Source: an uncultured Agitococcus sp.
GTDB taxonomy: Bacteria; Pseudomonadota; Gammaproteobacteria; Pseudomonadales; Moraxellaceae
Reading direction: 5' to 3'
Length of the DNA stretch: 26,031 bases
NCBI RefSeq assembly: GCF_937920075.1
Contig: NZ_CALETI010000028.1
Location: 1-26,031, forward strand
Of this stretch, positions 16,963-25,861 are shown in pieces; the first letter of the stretch is position 1, and every line of letters starts with the position of its first letter. The notes under the pieces were generated by a model. The model searched no databases. It saw only the letters and a program-made list of their open reading frames with translations, and was not told the origin of the DNA. Both the position numbers and the translations under genes were made by a program.

Positions 16963-17026
16963 GCTTAGTCTTCTGTTGTGCTTATGTGCTGTTTATAGCC
17001 TAAGTCATATAAGTTAGGTACAACGT

Positions 17027-20000
17027 ATGTGTTTATCAACTTGTGCCAATCAATTACATAATTCTTCTAAAAATAAAGGCTATATCGTGTATTTTTTAAA
17101 CTATTCTACACAAGTCATTTATATGTTACGCACGTTAGTTGCGTTATGTATGATGCTTTGTGGAGTGGCTTATGCGCAAATGCCTGCTGCAGGCTATCAA
17201 ATAAAAAATGAAGCTTTTGCCCAGTTTGTCAATGAAACAGGCGAAACTTATCTATTAAAATCGCAGCCTGTTATTGTTCAAGTATTGCCTGTTTTAGCTG
17301 CAACTCTAACACCAGCTAATGATATCGTTGCTTCTCCAAGTCAGGTTGTATTTTGGCCACATATTTTAACCAACACAGGTAATGCAGATGATGGTTATCG
17401 TTTTAGTTTGACCGATGTTGGTGGTGATAGCGGTATTTTAATAAATTTACAATTAATTCATGATGTTAATAAAAATGGTACGTTTGATGCTGGTGATGTC
17501 ATTATTGATCCAGCAGCACATCTAGAGCAGATTGCGGTTGGACAAAGTATGTCTTTGTTGGTTAGAGCGCAATTGCCAGCAACTTTGTTGCCAGGCAGTC
17601 AGTTTAGCGTATCGCTCAAAGTCTTTGGTTCTCAAGGTGTGCCAGTACTGCAACAAACAGATAATGTTTATACCAATGCCCCACAATTTGTTTTAAGTAA
17701 AAATGTTAACAAAACCCAGATAAATCTCAATAACCCAAGTAATACCTTACTTTATAGCCTTGAGTTTAGTAACACAGGTAATGCTGTTGCCTTAGGTACT
17801 ACGGTGAGTATTGATGGTGTTAATCAGCAAAAAGTTATTTTTGATGATCCCTTGCCTGTAGGTGTCACTTTTAAAGATATTTATCTGCGTAAAGGGGGAG
17901 GGGAGCTGCTTTATCATCTAAAAGGTGAGTCTCAACAAGTTTATCATCGTTATAACAGTGGTACGTTACCATCATTAACACAAATTGATCGTATTGCGGT
18001 TGCTTATTCATCATTTGATGTTAAACAAGAAGGCCAAATTGATGTAGAAGTTGAGGTAACAACACAGCAGCTCTCAAACTTAAATAATCAGTTTGTCAGT
18101 TATTACAAATATGGCAATGAAGAAAAACAAGCTTTTTCTAATGTGGTAACCACATTATTGCAAAAAAACTCTTTCAGTTTATTGATTGATAATAGCCGTG
18201 TAGCAAAACTGAATGACGTAGTTGCATTGCCTCATGTGTTGCAAAATAACGGTAGTTTTGCAGAAAGCTATACGTTATCAGTCACTCAATTAACTAATGA
18301 TAATAGCGATTTATTAAATGTGATTATCGTTCAAGATATAAACAATAATGAGCGATATGATGTTGGCATAGATCAGCAAATTACCGAATTGAGCCTAGAT
18401 GCAAATAAAAGTGCCAAATTATTGCTTGTTGGTACTGTACCTAACGATCTGGCAAATCAAGATAAAATAAAATTAACACTAACCGCTCAAAGCAAAAATA
18501 CGAATCAACAGCAATCGGTGAATGATGAGTTAATTATTAGCTCAAGTTTAGGCTTTAATGTTAGTTTAAGTGCTGCAAATGATTTAGTGGTGTTGCCAAG
18601 TCAGCCTGTTTTATGGAGACATGAGTTAAAAAATACAGGTTCTTTGGCTGATAGTTACGATATTCTAGTTAGCAATTTAACTGGTGATAACAAAGATATT
18701 GCTAATTTGCAGGTGTTTATTGATAGTAATAATAATGGTGTTTATGATGCAGGTGTGGACTCTTTAGTGAATAGTGCCATTTCTTTAAACCCTCAACAGC
18801 AAGTTACCTTATTTGTGATTGGCACAACGCCAGCTGACGCAAAATTAAATGATAAAATTAATATTAATTTGCAAGCCAAAAGTACACGTTCGAGCTTAAC
18901 TAAAAATACTGTCGATAAACTAAGTGTTGTTGCTGCAACGTTAGGCTCAAAAAATAATGATTATACGGTTGATAAACAAAAAGTTTTAGTAACAGCGACT
19001 AAGCCAGATGAAGGGTTTATTTATTTAGAGGCAGGTGTTGCTCAATGTAATACTCGCCCAAATATAGCAGACAAAGTGTTACTGAGAGTACGTTCTTTTG
19101 CTTTAGAAGATTCAGCCACCATTATAGATGAAGAGTTTGTGATAGCTGAAGAAGCCAGTGATAAAACTGATAGTAGTTTGTTTAGGTTATCTAACCCGTT
19201 AAAAACCAAGTCACGTCGTGATCCAAAAACTCGTCAGTTGATAAATGTCACCAAAGAAAATCAAATTTTAGAAGTGTTAACAACTGACAAAGTTGAAGTG
19301 ACAATTATTCATTGTTTAGAAGATGATGGCAAAACTATTAAAAAAGACTCACAAAATCAAGAAATGAAAGTCTATAAAGATTTTGTGACTAAAGAAGAAG
19401 TTAAAACCAGTGTTTTAATATTTGAACCTGCTGATCTTAAAAGTAAAAATGCTAATTATTCAGTGCTAAGAAGCAAAATTTTAGCCAATCAAAAGTTATT
19501 CTTAGAAACAGAAACAGAACAGTGTAATACACAAATTGGTGTAGCAGATAAGTTGTTGTTAAGAGTGCGTGCATTTGGTCGGGATAGTCAAGGTAATTAT
19601 GATTCTGCATATTTAGATGAAGAATTTGTAGTGGCCATTGAAACGGGTAAAGATACTGGTTTATTTCGCTTAGAAAAACCTTTACCAACACGCTCCCGTT
19701 TAGAAAATACGCCAATTAAGCAAAACGAGATTTTAGAAACAATTGCTCATGACAAAGTCACCGCTACGATTATCCATTGCTTAGAAAATGATGGAAAAAC
19801 CATCAAAAAAGATGAGCAAGGCTTAGAAATGAAGGTTTATAAAGACCCAATCAATCAAGTAGGTGAGGTTTCCAGAGAGTTATTAGTTGACCCTTTTGGT
19901 GTCGTGTTTGATAGCAAAACAGGTAAATTGCTTAATGGTGCAACTGTTAAGTTAATTCGTGTTGAAAATGGCAAAGAAGTTCCGTTTAAGTTATTTGATG

Positions 20001-23000
20001 ATAATTTTAAAGAATGCGAAGTTGATACAGAGGCTAGTTCAGCCTGTAAAAAGACAATTATTACAGGTACATTAGATATTAATGGTGATGGTGTTGTAGA
20101 TGCAGGTGATGACGGTATGTTTAGATTTCCGTTTGTGCCAGCCACCAATGCGATAAGCAGTTTTTATCGCTTGGTGATTACTGCGCCCGATGGTTATACC
20201 TATCCCAGTGTGGTATCACCAACAGCATTATTGAATAATCCAGCCACCAAGAATCGTGTTATTCATTCAACAGGTGATTTTACAACAGGTGATGATGATG
20301 GCTCTTATGGAGGCCGTTTTAATGTGTTACCCACAGACGGTCCAGTAGAATTAGATATTCCAATGGATCCGCCAGCCATTGATAAAGCTTCTTTATTTAT
20401 CAAAAAAGAAAGTAACCGTAAAAACGCTGAATTAGGCGAGTTTGTTGATTATACCGTTGTGGTGCGTAATGTGTCTGTTAATAAGACGGTTGCGACTAAG
20501 GTGGTGGTAAAAGATACTTTACCTAAAGGCTTTAGTTATGTACAGGACAGTGGCCGTGTAGACAAAGTGTTGCAAAATCCTCAAGGTGGTATTGGACCTG
20601 TGTTAAGTTTTACAGTAGGAGATATTGCAGCAGATGCAGAAGTAAAACTGACCTATAGGGCTCATATTGGGACAGGTGCATTACATGGTGATGGTATAAA
20701 TCGTGTTATTGCAACAGATAGTATAGGGGCTTCATCACAAGAAGCCGTTGCAGCAGTGAAAGTAACGGCAGGCGTATTTAGCCAAGAAGCCTTTGTGATT
20801 GGTAAGGTTTATACGGATTGTAATCGTGATGGTGTACAAGGCTTAGAAGAAATCGGGGTGCCTAATGTTCGTCTGATTTTAGAAGACGGTACTTATGTAG
20901 TTACTGATGTTGAAGGTAAGTTTAATTTTTATGGCTTACGTCCGACAACACATGTTCTTAAATTAGATAGAACCTCTTTGCCAGAAGATGTTGAGTTAAT
21001 TGAGCAAAATGTTCGTAACGCAGGCGATCCATCAAGTCGTTTTGTTGACTTAAAATCGGGAGAAATTCACCGAGCAGATTTTGCTATTACCACCGATAAT
21101 GCGACTTGTTCTGGTCCAGCGATGGCAGAAATTTATGCCCGTCGTAATCAAGGTGATAAGGCGATAGGTGAGTTAGAACGCGAATTAAAAGCAGATCTGA
21201 CTTTTGAACGTAATAATCCAAGTGATGTACGCTCTTTGCCAGCTAATGGCTGTGTTAATTATACAGGTAATGAATGTGGTTTACATGGCAAAGCCAAAAT
21301 GCCCACGTTAACAACGGCTGTAGTCAAAGCCGATCAGAACTCTCAAGAAGATGATATTAATCGTATCGAGCTTGCCAAAGATAATCGTAGCCTTGAAAGC
21401 TATTTAGACAATACCTCTTCTAATCAATTAGATATTTTAAATTTAGTTGATGGACAAGTTTTACCTTACTCTCAAACTCGTATTTTATTTAAAGGTGTTT
21501 TAGGCGCACGTTTTGAGTTAAGTGTAAACGAGCAAGTGCTTGATGAAAAAAGTATGGGTATTCGTATGGCCGTTACCGAGCAACGATTAGAGGCGCGCGA
21601 ATATATTGGTATTAACTTAAAAGCGGGTCAAAACCGTATTGTCTTAAAACAATTTGATGGTTTGGGTAATGTGCGTGGTACTCGTAGCTTGGTGGTTACT
21701 GCACCTGCAAACTTGGCTAAATTGCTGGTGACAACTGATCAAAAAGTCGTTGAGGCAAATGGTAGCAATGAAGTTTTAGTGTCAGTGAAATTACAAGACG
21801 AAGCGGGTGTACCAATCACCACTCGTACAAGTATTACTTTAGAAAGTAATGCAGGACGTTTTAGAGCCAAAGATTTAGATCCCAAAACTCAAGGCATTCA
21901 ATTATTTGTTGAGGGTGGTGAATTTAGTGTCAAACTAGTTGCCCCAACACAAGCAGGTGAATCAACAATTCGTGTCAGTAGTGGTGTGTTAAAAACAGAA
22001 CAAAATATTCGTTTTGTGCCTGAGTTACGTCCTATGGTGGCAGCAGGTATTGTTGAAGGAATGGTGTCATTTAAAAATTTTGATAGTGCCAAAGTTCAAC
22101 CTGCTTACGCGAATGACGGTTTTGAAGCAGAATTACAAAATCTATCAAGTAGCAATGATGGTAAATTAAATGTAGGTGGTCGTGCTGCGATGTTCTTAAA
22201 AGGCAAAGTTAAGGGGGAATACTTATTAACATTAGCCTATGACTCTAATAAAGAAAAAGATCAGCGTTTATTCCGTGATATTCGTCCAGATGATTACTAT
22301 CCTGTCTATGGTGATTCAGCAGTACGTGGTTTTGATGCACAATCTACTAGTAAGTTATATGTACGCTTAGATAAAGGTCGTTCTTACATCATGTTTGGTG
22401 ATTACACCACACGTATTGAGGGTACAGAGGCTTTATCTTTAGGACAATATAACCGCTCTTTAACAGGTATCCGTGGTCATTACGCAACAGATACTTTTAA
22501 AGCGACAACTTTTGTTGCTCAAACTAATGCCAAACAAAGAGTATTTGAAATTCCTGCACAAGGTATTTCTGGGCCTTATGTTTTGCCTAGTCTTGATGGC
22601 TTAAAAGTAAATAGTGAAAAAGTCGAAATTATTAAGCGTGACCGCAATAATTTGGGCTTAATTATTAATACTGAAGCTAAAACTCGTTTTACTGATTATG
22701 AGTTTGAAGCCTTAACATCAAGTATTTATTTTAAATCGCCAGTACCTAGTTTAGATGCCAATCTTAACCCTTACGCAATTCGTGTGACTGTTGAAGTTGA
22801 AGAAGTTGCAGGTGAAGACTATGTGGTTGGTGGTGTTCAAGTTGAGCAACAATTAGGTAAAAAAATCACTGTAGGTGCAGCGGCTGTTCAAGAAGATGCT
22901 CCCAATGATAATTATCAATTAGCCAGTGCTAATCTCACACTACAATTGACTGAAGCAACAAAACTTATTGCTGAGGTTGCTCAATCAGATCGTGAAACTA

Positions 23001-24535
23001 AAGCATTAGGGCAAGCTAGCCGTGCAGAATTATTGCACAGTACCCCAAGAATTAATGCCCGTGTTTATTATGGCGAAAGTGATACAGCATTTGAAAATCC
23101 AGCTGCTCCATTAACCAGTGGCCGTGCCGAAAGCGGTATTAAAGCAACCATTAATATGGATTCATGGGGTAATTTGTTGACTGAAGCGATTCGTACCGAG
23201 AATGTGACAACAGGTGGTGTACGTCATGGCGTTAAAGCAACAATTAGTCGTTCATTTGCACAGCATTTTACCGCAGAGTTAGGTGGTCGTTTTTATGACG
23301 AAACCGCTTTGCCTGCCAATAACACAAATTTAGGGGTGACTCCTTATGAAGGTGTGACTGTGCATAGCAAATTAAACATTCAAATTCCTCAATTAGATGG
23401 CGCGAGTGTTTATGGTGAGTATGAACAGGACATCGAAAATAGTGATCGCAAGGTTATTTCTGTTGGTGGCGATTATCGGATCAATAGTCAAAGTAAGTTA
23501 TACGCTAAACATGAACTATCATCATCGGTTAATGGTGGCTTTGGTCTGAATGATCAACAACAACGTAATAATACGGTCATTGGTGTAGAAAGTAATTACA
23601 TGAAAGATGGCCGCGTATTTAGTGAATATCGTGTCCGTGATGCAATTAATGCCGAAGATGTTGAGGCCGCTATTGGCTTGCGTAATAGCTGGTATTTAAC
23701 AGAAGGTTTACGTTTAAATACCAATTTTGAAGAAGTACGTACCTTAGATGGTGATAGTAATAGTGATGCAATTGCTGCGAGTTTGGGCGTGGAATACTTA
23801 GCTAATCCATTGTGGAAAGCGACAGGTAAAATTGATTTACGTTGGGCTGATAGTGCCGATAGTATTTTAAATACACTCGGTTTTGCTTATAAAATTTCTC
23901 GTGATTGGACATTGTTGACTAAAAATATGTTGAGTTTGACCGATAATCATGGCGTGAATGTCGGCAATCGTGTGCAAAACCGTTTTCAATTAGGTGCAGC
24001 TTATCGTCAAGTTGATATTAATCGTTGGGATATGTTGACCAAAGTTGAATACAAATTAGATGATAACAAAGCAACGTTAAATGCTCATAGCAAAACAGAT
24101 AGTTATATTTTCTCTAATCATATTAATTATCATCCTACTCGTCGCTGGACATTTGCAAGCCAATTAGCAGCCAAATGGTATACCGATAATTCGAGTAATT
24201 TAGATTCCGAAGCGACAACCTATCTGATTGGTGGGCGAATTATTCACGATATTAGTGAACGTTGGGAAACTAGCATTCAAGCAGGATGGTTAAGTGGTGA
24301 TTTAGGTGGCCAACGTACGGTACTTGGTGCGGAGGCAGGTTATTTAGTGACTACTAATTTATGGCTGTCGTTGGGATATAACTGGTTAAGCTATGATGAT
24401 GCCGATTTAGTAGGTACTGATTTTACCGTAGATGGGGCTTATATGCGTTTACGCTTTAAGTTTGATGAGGATTTATTTGGAGGCAATAAGCCTTCAACCA
24501 ATAAAGCATTGGAGCCCAAAAATGTTGGCCTATAA
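17027..24535 (+). CDS. Giant surface protein: DUF11/SdrD-like repeats fused to a C-terminal outer-membrane beta-barrel
   Basis: This protein has 2502 residues. ATG 17027 has AGG eight bases upstream; an internal ATG at 17123 starts a standard signal peptide (MLRTLVALCMMLCGVAYA) but lacks a Shine-Dalgarno. Three repeat units with acidic loops follow: DVNKNGTFDAGD at residue 146, DINNNERYDVG near 437 and DSNNNGVYDAG near 566. A duplicated cysteine module covers 644-785 and 808-940. Next come a regulatory-like sandwich at about 953-1115 (SKTGKLLNGATVKL), a DUF11 repeat at about 1122-1250, an SdrD-B-like domain at about 1257-1330 (GKVYTDCNRDGVQGLEEIGV) and an invasin-type Ig domain at about 1563-1665. 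From about 1672 to 2480 the sequence alternates as amphipathic strands rich in Tyr/Arg/Asp turns and ends in AYMRLRFKFDEDLF, as expected for an outer-membrane barrel. The likely role is surface anchor or exporter for the DUF11 proteins (inference). The stop overlaps the next gene. Confidence 0.88.
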   Translation: MCLSTCANQLHNSSKNKGYIVYFLNYSTQVIYMLRTLVALCMMLCGVAYAQMPAAGYQIKNEAFAQFVNETGETYLLKSQPVIVQVLPVLAATLTPANDIVASPSQVVFWPHILTNTGNADDGYRFSLTDVGGDSGILINLQLIHDVNKNGTFDAGDVIIDPAAHLEQIAVGQSMSLLVRAQLPATLLPGSQFSVSLKVFGSQGVPVLQQTDNVYTNAPQFVLSKNVNKTQINLNNPSNTLLYSLEFSNTGNAVALGTTVSIDGVNQQKVIFDDPLPVGVTFKDIYLRKGGGELLYHLKGESQQVYHRYNSGTLPSLTQIDRIAVAYSSFDVKQEGQIDVEVEVTTQQLSNLNNQFVSYYKYGNEEKQAFSNVVTTLLQKNSFSLLIDNSRVAKLNDVVALPHVLQNNGSFAESYTLSVTQLTNDNSDLLNVIIVQDINNNERYDVGIDQQITELSLDANKSAKLLLVGTVPNDLANQDKIKLTLTAQSKNTNQQQSVNDELIISSSLGFNVSLSAANDLVVLPSQPVLWRHELKNTGSLADSYDILVSNLTGDNKDIANLQVFIDSNNNGVYDAGVDSLVNSAISLNPQQQVTLFVIGTTPADAKLNDKININLQAKSTRSSLTKNTVDKLSVVAATLGSKNNDYTVDKQKVLVTATKPDEGFIYLEAGVAQCNTRPNIADKVLLRVRSFALEDSATIIDEEFVIAEEASDKTDSSLFRLSNPLKTKSRRDPKTRQLINVTKENQILEVLTTDKVEVTIIHCLEDDGKTIKKDSQNQEMKVYKDFVTKEEVKTSVLIFEPADLKSKNANYSVLRSKILANQKLFLETETEQCNTQIGVADKLLLRVRAFGRDSQGNYDSAYLDEEFVVAIETGKDTGLFRLEKPLPTRSRLENTPIKQNEILETIAHDKVTATIIHCLENDGKTIKKDEQGLEMKVYKDPINQVGEVSRELLVDPFGVVFDSKTGKLLNGATVKLIRVENGKEVPFKLFDDNFKECEVDTEASSACKKTIITGTLDINGDGVVDAGDDGMFRFPFVPATNAISSFYRLVITAPDGYTYPSVVSPTALLNNPATKNRVIHSTGDFTTGDDDGSYGGRFNVLPTDGPVELDIPMDPPAIDKASLFIKKESNRKNAELGEFVDYTVVVRNVSVNKTVATKVVVKDTLPKGFSYVQDSGRVDKVLQNPQGGIGPVLSFTVGDIAADAEVKLTYRAHIGTGALHGDGINRVIATDSIGASSQEAVAAVKVTAGVFSQEAFVIGKVYTDCNRDGVQGLEEIGVPNVRLILEDGTYVVTDVEGKFNFYGLRPTTHVLKLDRTSLPEDVELIEQNVRNAGDPSSRFVDLKSGEIHRADFAITTDNATCSGPAMAEIYARRNQGDKAIGELERELKADLTFERNNPSDVRSLPANGCVNYTGNECGLHGKAKMPTLTTAVVKADQNSQEDDINRIELAKDNRSLESYLDNTSSNQLDILNLVDGQVLPYSQTRILFKGVLGARFELSVNEQVLDEKSMGIRMAVTEQRLEAREYIGINLKAGQNRIVLKQFDGLGNVRGTRSLVVTAPANLAKLLVTTDQKVVEANGSNEVLVSVKLQDEAGVPITTRTSITLESNAGRFRAKDLDPKTQGIQLFVEGGEFSVKLVAPTQAGESTIRVSSGVLKTEQNIRFVPELRPMVAAGIVEGMVSFKNFDSAKVQPAYANDGFEAELQNLSSSNDGKLNVGGRAAMFLKGKVKGEYLLTLAYDSNKEKDQRLFRDIRPDDYYPVYGDSAVRGFDAQSTSKLYVRLDKGRSYIMFGDYTTRIEGTEALSLGQYNRSLTGIRGHYATDTFKATTFVAQTNAKQRVFEIPAQGISGPYVLPSLDGLKVNSEKVEIIKRDRNNLGLIINTEAKTRFTDYEFEALTSSIYFKSPVPSLDANLNPYAIRVTVEVEEVAGEDYVVGGVQVEQQLGKKITVGAAAVQEDAPNDNYQLASANLTLQLTEATKLIAEVAQSDRETKALGQASRAELLHSTPRINARVYYGESDTAFENPAAPLTSGRAESGIKATINMDSWGNLLTEAIRTENVTTGGVRHGVKATISRSFAQHFTAELGGRFYDETALPANNTNLGVTPYEGVTVHSKLNIQIPQLDGASVYGEYEQDIENSDRKVISVGGDYRINSQSKLYAKHELSSSVNGGFGLNDQQQRNNTVIGVESNYMKDGRVFSEYRVRDAINAEDVEAAIGLRNSWYLTEGLRLNTNFEEVRTLDGDSNSDAIAASLGVEYLANPLWKATGKIDLRWADSADSILNTLGFAYKISRDWTLLTKNMLSLTDNHGVNVGNRVQNRFQLGAAYRQVDINRWDMLTKVEYKLDDNKATLNAHSKTDSYIFSNHINYHPTRRWTFASQLAAKWYTDNSSNLDSEATTYLIGGRIIHDISERWETSIQAGWLSGDLGGQRTVLGAEAGYLVTTNLWLSLGYNWLSYDDADLVGTDFTVDGAYMRLRFKFDEDLFGGNKPSTNKALEPKNVGL
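18956..19381 (+). repeat. Cysteine module, copy A (within the giant protein)
   Basis: It encodes residues 644-785 of the giant. Conserved landmarks shared with copy B are QCNT (Cys674), ADKVLLRVRSF, a DEEFV block, SLFRLSNPL, TIIHCLEDDGKTIKKD (Cys763) and MKVYKD. The two cysteines probably form one disulphide per module. Identity between the copies is visible at DNA level towards the 3' end. Confidence 0.8.
19448..19846 (+). repeat. Cysteine module, copy B (within the giant protein)
   Basis: It encodes residues 808-940 and has the same landmarks as copy A: QCNT (Cys833), ADKLLLRVRAFG, DEEFVVAIE, GLFRLEKPL, TIIHCLENDGKTIKKD (Cys918) and MKVYKD. It is slightly shorter than copy A. I do not recognise the module as a named domain. 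Confidence 0.8.
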
Positions 24536-25766
24536 TAAATTAACACGAACATTGTGCTGTATTGCTGCAATTTATATGGCTCAGGGTGTTCATGCTGAAG
24601 AAGCGCAAAATAATCAGGATACGCCAAAAGTAGCTGAAACTTTAGCAACCCCTCAGCAAGATCGTATTAGTGATGTAGTGATTGGTCGTGATTTGGAGAC
24701 CTTAAAAACTGCACAAAGTCGAATTGCCAAATTAAATAATAATGGTATTGAAGCGGAAAATTATTTTTTAGTTAAGGCGCAGGCTTGGCTAGATTTTGCT
24801 ATGCACGAATATTATGAAAATGACCGTAGCCAAGTGATCGAGAATGCTTTAGCGGAATCGTATAAACTCATTAAAGAAATGGAAGCCGCTAATAATAGTA
24901 TCTCTATGGATACCTTAGTGATTCCTGAGTCAGTGCGTTTGCGTGAAGATTTATGGAAAATTGCGGCAGAGCTTAAACAACATCAAGGTTTTGCGTGTGC
25001 GGCTGCACCGATTGCAGAAATGGAAGTGCGTTTGGTTTGGGCAGGTCATGAACATGAAGAGTTAGGATGGCGACATGCTAGAGAGCATTTTGCCGCAGCC
25101 GAAAGATTAGCTAAAAAAGCGCGCAAATTAGCTGATAATTGTTTCTGTCCTCCAGAAGAAAAACCTTGTCCAATGATGGTTGCTAAAGCGGAACCTGTAC
25201 AAGATGTACTGGATAAGAGCAGAGTACGTCCGAAAAAGCCATTTGCAGAGCCTGTTGTTATTCCAGAAGTTAGTTCTGAGCCGATTGATTTAGTCAATGT
25301 GCCACGTAATGTGCATTTTGCATTGGATAAATCAGATATTAATGAGAAAGGCGCATTAATTTTAGATCGTGTTGCTGAAATTCTAAAAGCATATCCACAT
25401 ATGACTGCTATTTTAGTGGGACACACAGACTCTCGTGCTAGTAAAGCCTATAACTTAGCCTTGTCCGAACGTCGTGCTAAATCTGTACTCAATTATTTGA
25501 TCAAAAAAGGTATAGATAAAGCTCGCTTTAGTTATCAAGCAGAAGGCTTTAATAAACTCAAAACGGCTGAAGATGAATTATTAGGTCATGCTTTAAGTCG
25601 TCGTGTGGAGATTGCTTATTTTGGTGAGAATATTATTTCTTATGACCAAACAGGCGATATTGTTGTTGAAGAGATGCGTAAAGCGAAAGCTGCAAAAGCT
25701 GCTCGTAATATGAGTAAAAAAGTGCCCAAAAAATCTAAACCATCAGTCAAAAAGCCGAAAAAATAA
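24522..25766 (+). CDS. OmpA-family peptidoglycan-binding protein coupled to the giant barrel gene
   Basis: The protein has 414 residues. The start at 24522 is preferred because GGAG lies seven bases upstream and it opens a signal peptide (MLAYNKLTRT, a hydrophobic core, cleavage after GVHA near residue 25). A longer frame from 24432 lacks both. The 14-base overlap with the stop of the giant gene implies translational coupling. Residues about 45-235 are mostly helical, with a cysteine cluster DNCFCPPEEKPCP and a Pro-rich linker. The OmpA C-terminal domain covers about 262-365 (NVHFALDKSDINEKGALIL and YNLALSERRAKSVLNYLIKK). Asp303 and Arg318 have the same 15-residue spacing as the diaminopimelate-binding Asp271/Arg286 of E. 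coli OmpA. A Lys/Ala-rich tail (VPKKSKPSVKKPKK) ends the protein. It has no barrel of its own, so it is likely a periplasmic tie between peptidoglycan and the surface complex. Confidence 0.92.
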   Translation: MLAYNKLTRTLCCIAAIYMAQGVHAEEAQNNQDTPKVAETLATPQQDRISDVVIGRDLETLKTAQSRIAKLNNNGIEAENYFLVKAQAWLDFAMHEYYENDRSQVIENALAESYKLIKEMEAANNSISMDTLVIPESVRLREDLWKIAAELKQHQGFACAAAPIAEMEVRLVWAGHEHEELGWRHAREHFAAAERLAKKARKLADNCFCPPEEKPCPMMVAKAEPVQDVLDKSRVRPKKPFAEPVVIPEVSSEPIDLVNVPRNVHFALDKSDINEKGALILDRVAEILKAYPHMTAILVGHTDSRASKAYNLALSERRAKSVLNYLIKKGIDKARFSYQAEGFNKLKTAEDELLGHALSRRVEIAYFGENIISYDQTGDIVVEEMRKAKAAKAARNMSKKVPKKSKPSVKKPKK

Positions 25767-25776
25767 TGAGTCAGCC

Positions 25777-25812
25777 AAGCTGTTTATAAGACTGAAGTTT
25801 TATGAGCAGCTT
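25777..25812 (+). terminator. Hairpin between the OmpA-like gene and the next DUF11 gene (possible attenuator)
   Basis: AAGCTG (25777-25782) pairs with CAGCTT (25807-25812). Inside a TTT/GAG internal loop, ATAAGA pairs with TTTTAT, including a G-T wobble. No clear T run follows directly, so termination would be partial at best. Confidence 0.4.
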
Positions 25813-25861
25813 GTGTTGGTTTTTGGCTTAGATGCTTAGTGCGTAAATAGAGGAGAGGGCA

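Noticed and set aside
24432..24521. An earlier start for the OmpA-like protein
   Set aside because: The added 30 residues lie inside the barrel-coding end of the giant gene and lack a Shine-Dalgarno; the ATG at 24522 has GGAG and opens a signal peptide.
17027..24535. Classical type Va autotransporter or inverse autotransporter
   Set aside because: The C-terminal barrel-like region is about 810 residues rather than about 300 and there is no obvious linker helix. For the inverse type, the barrel would have to be N-terminal with a LysM-like segment, which is not seen.
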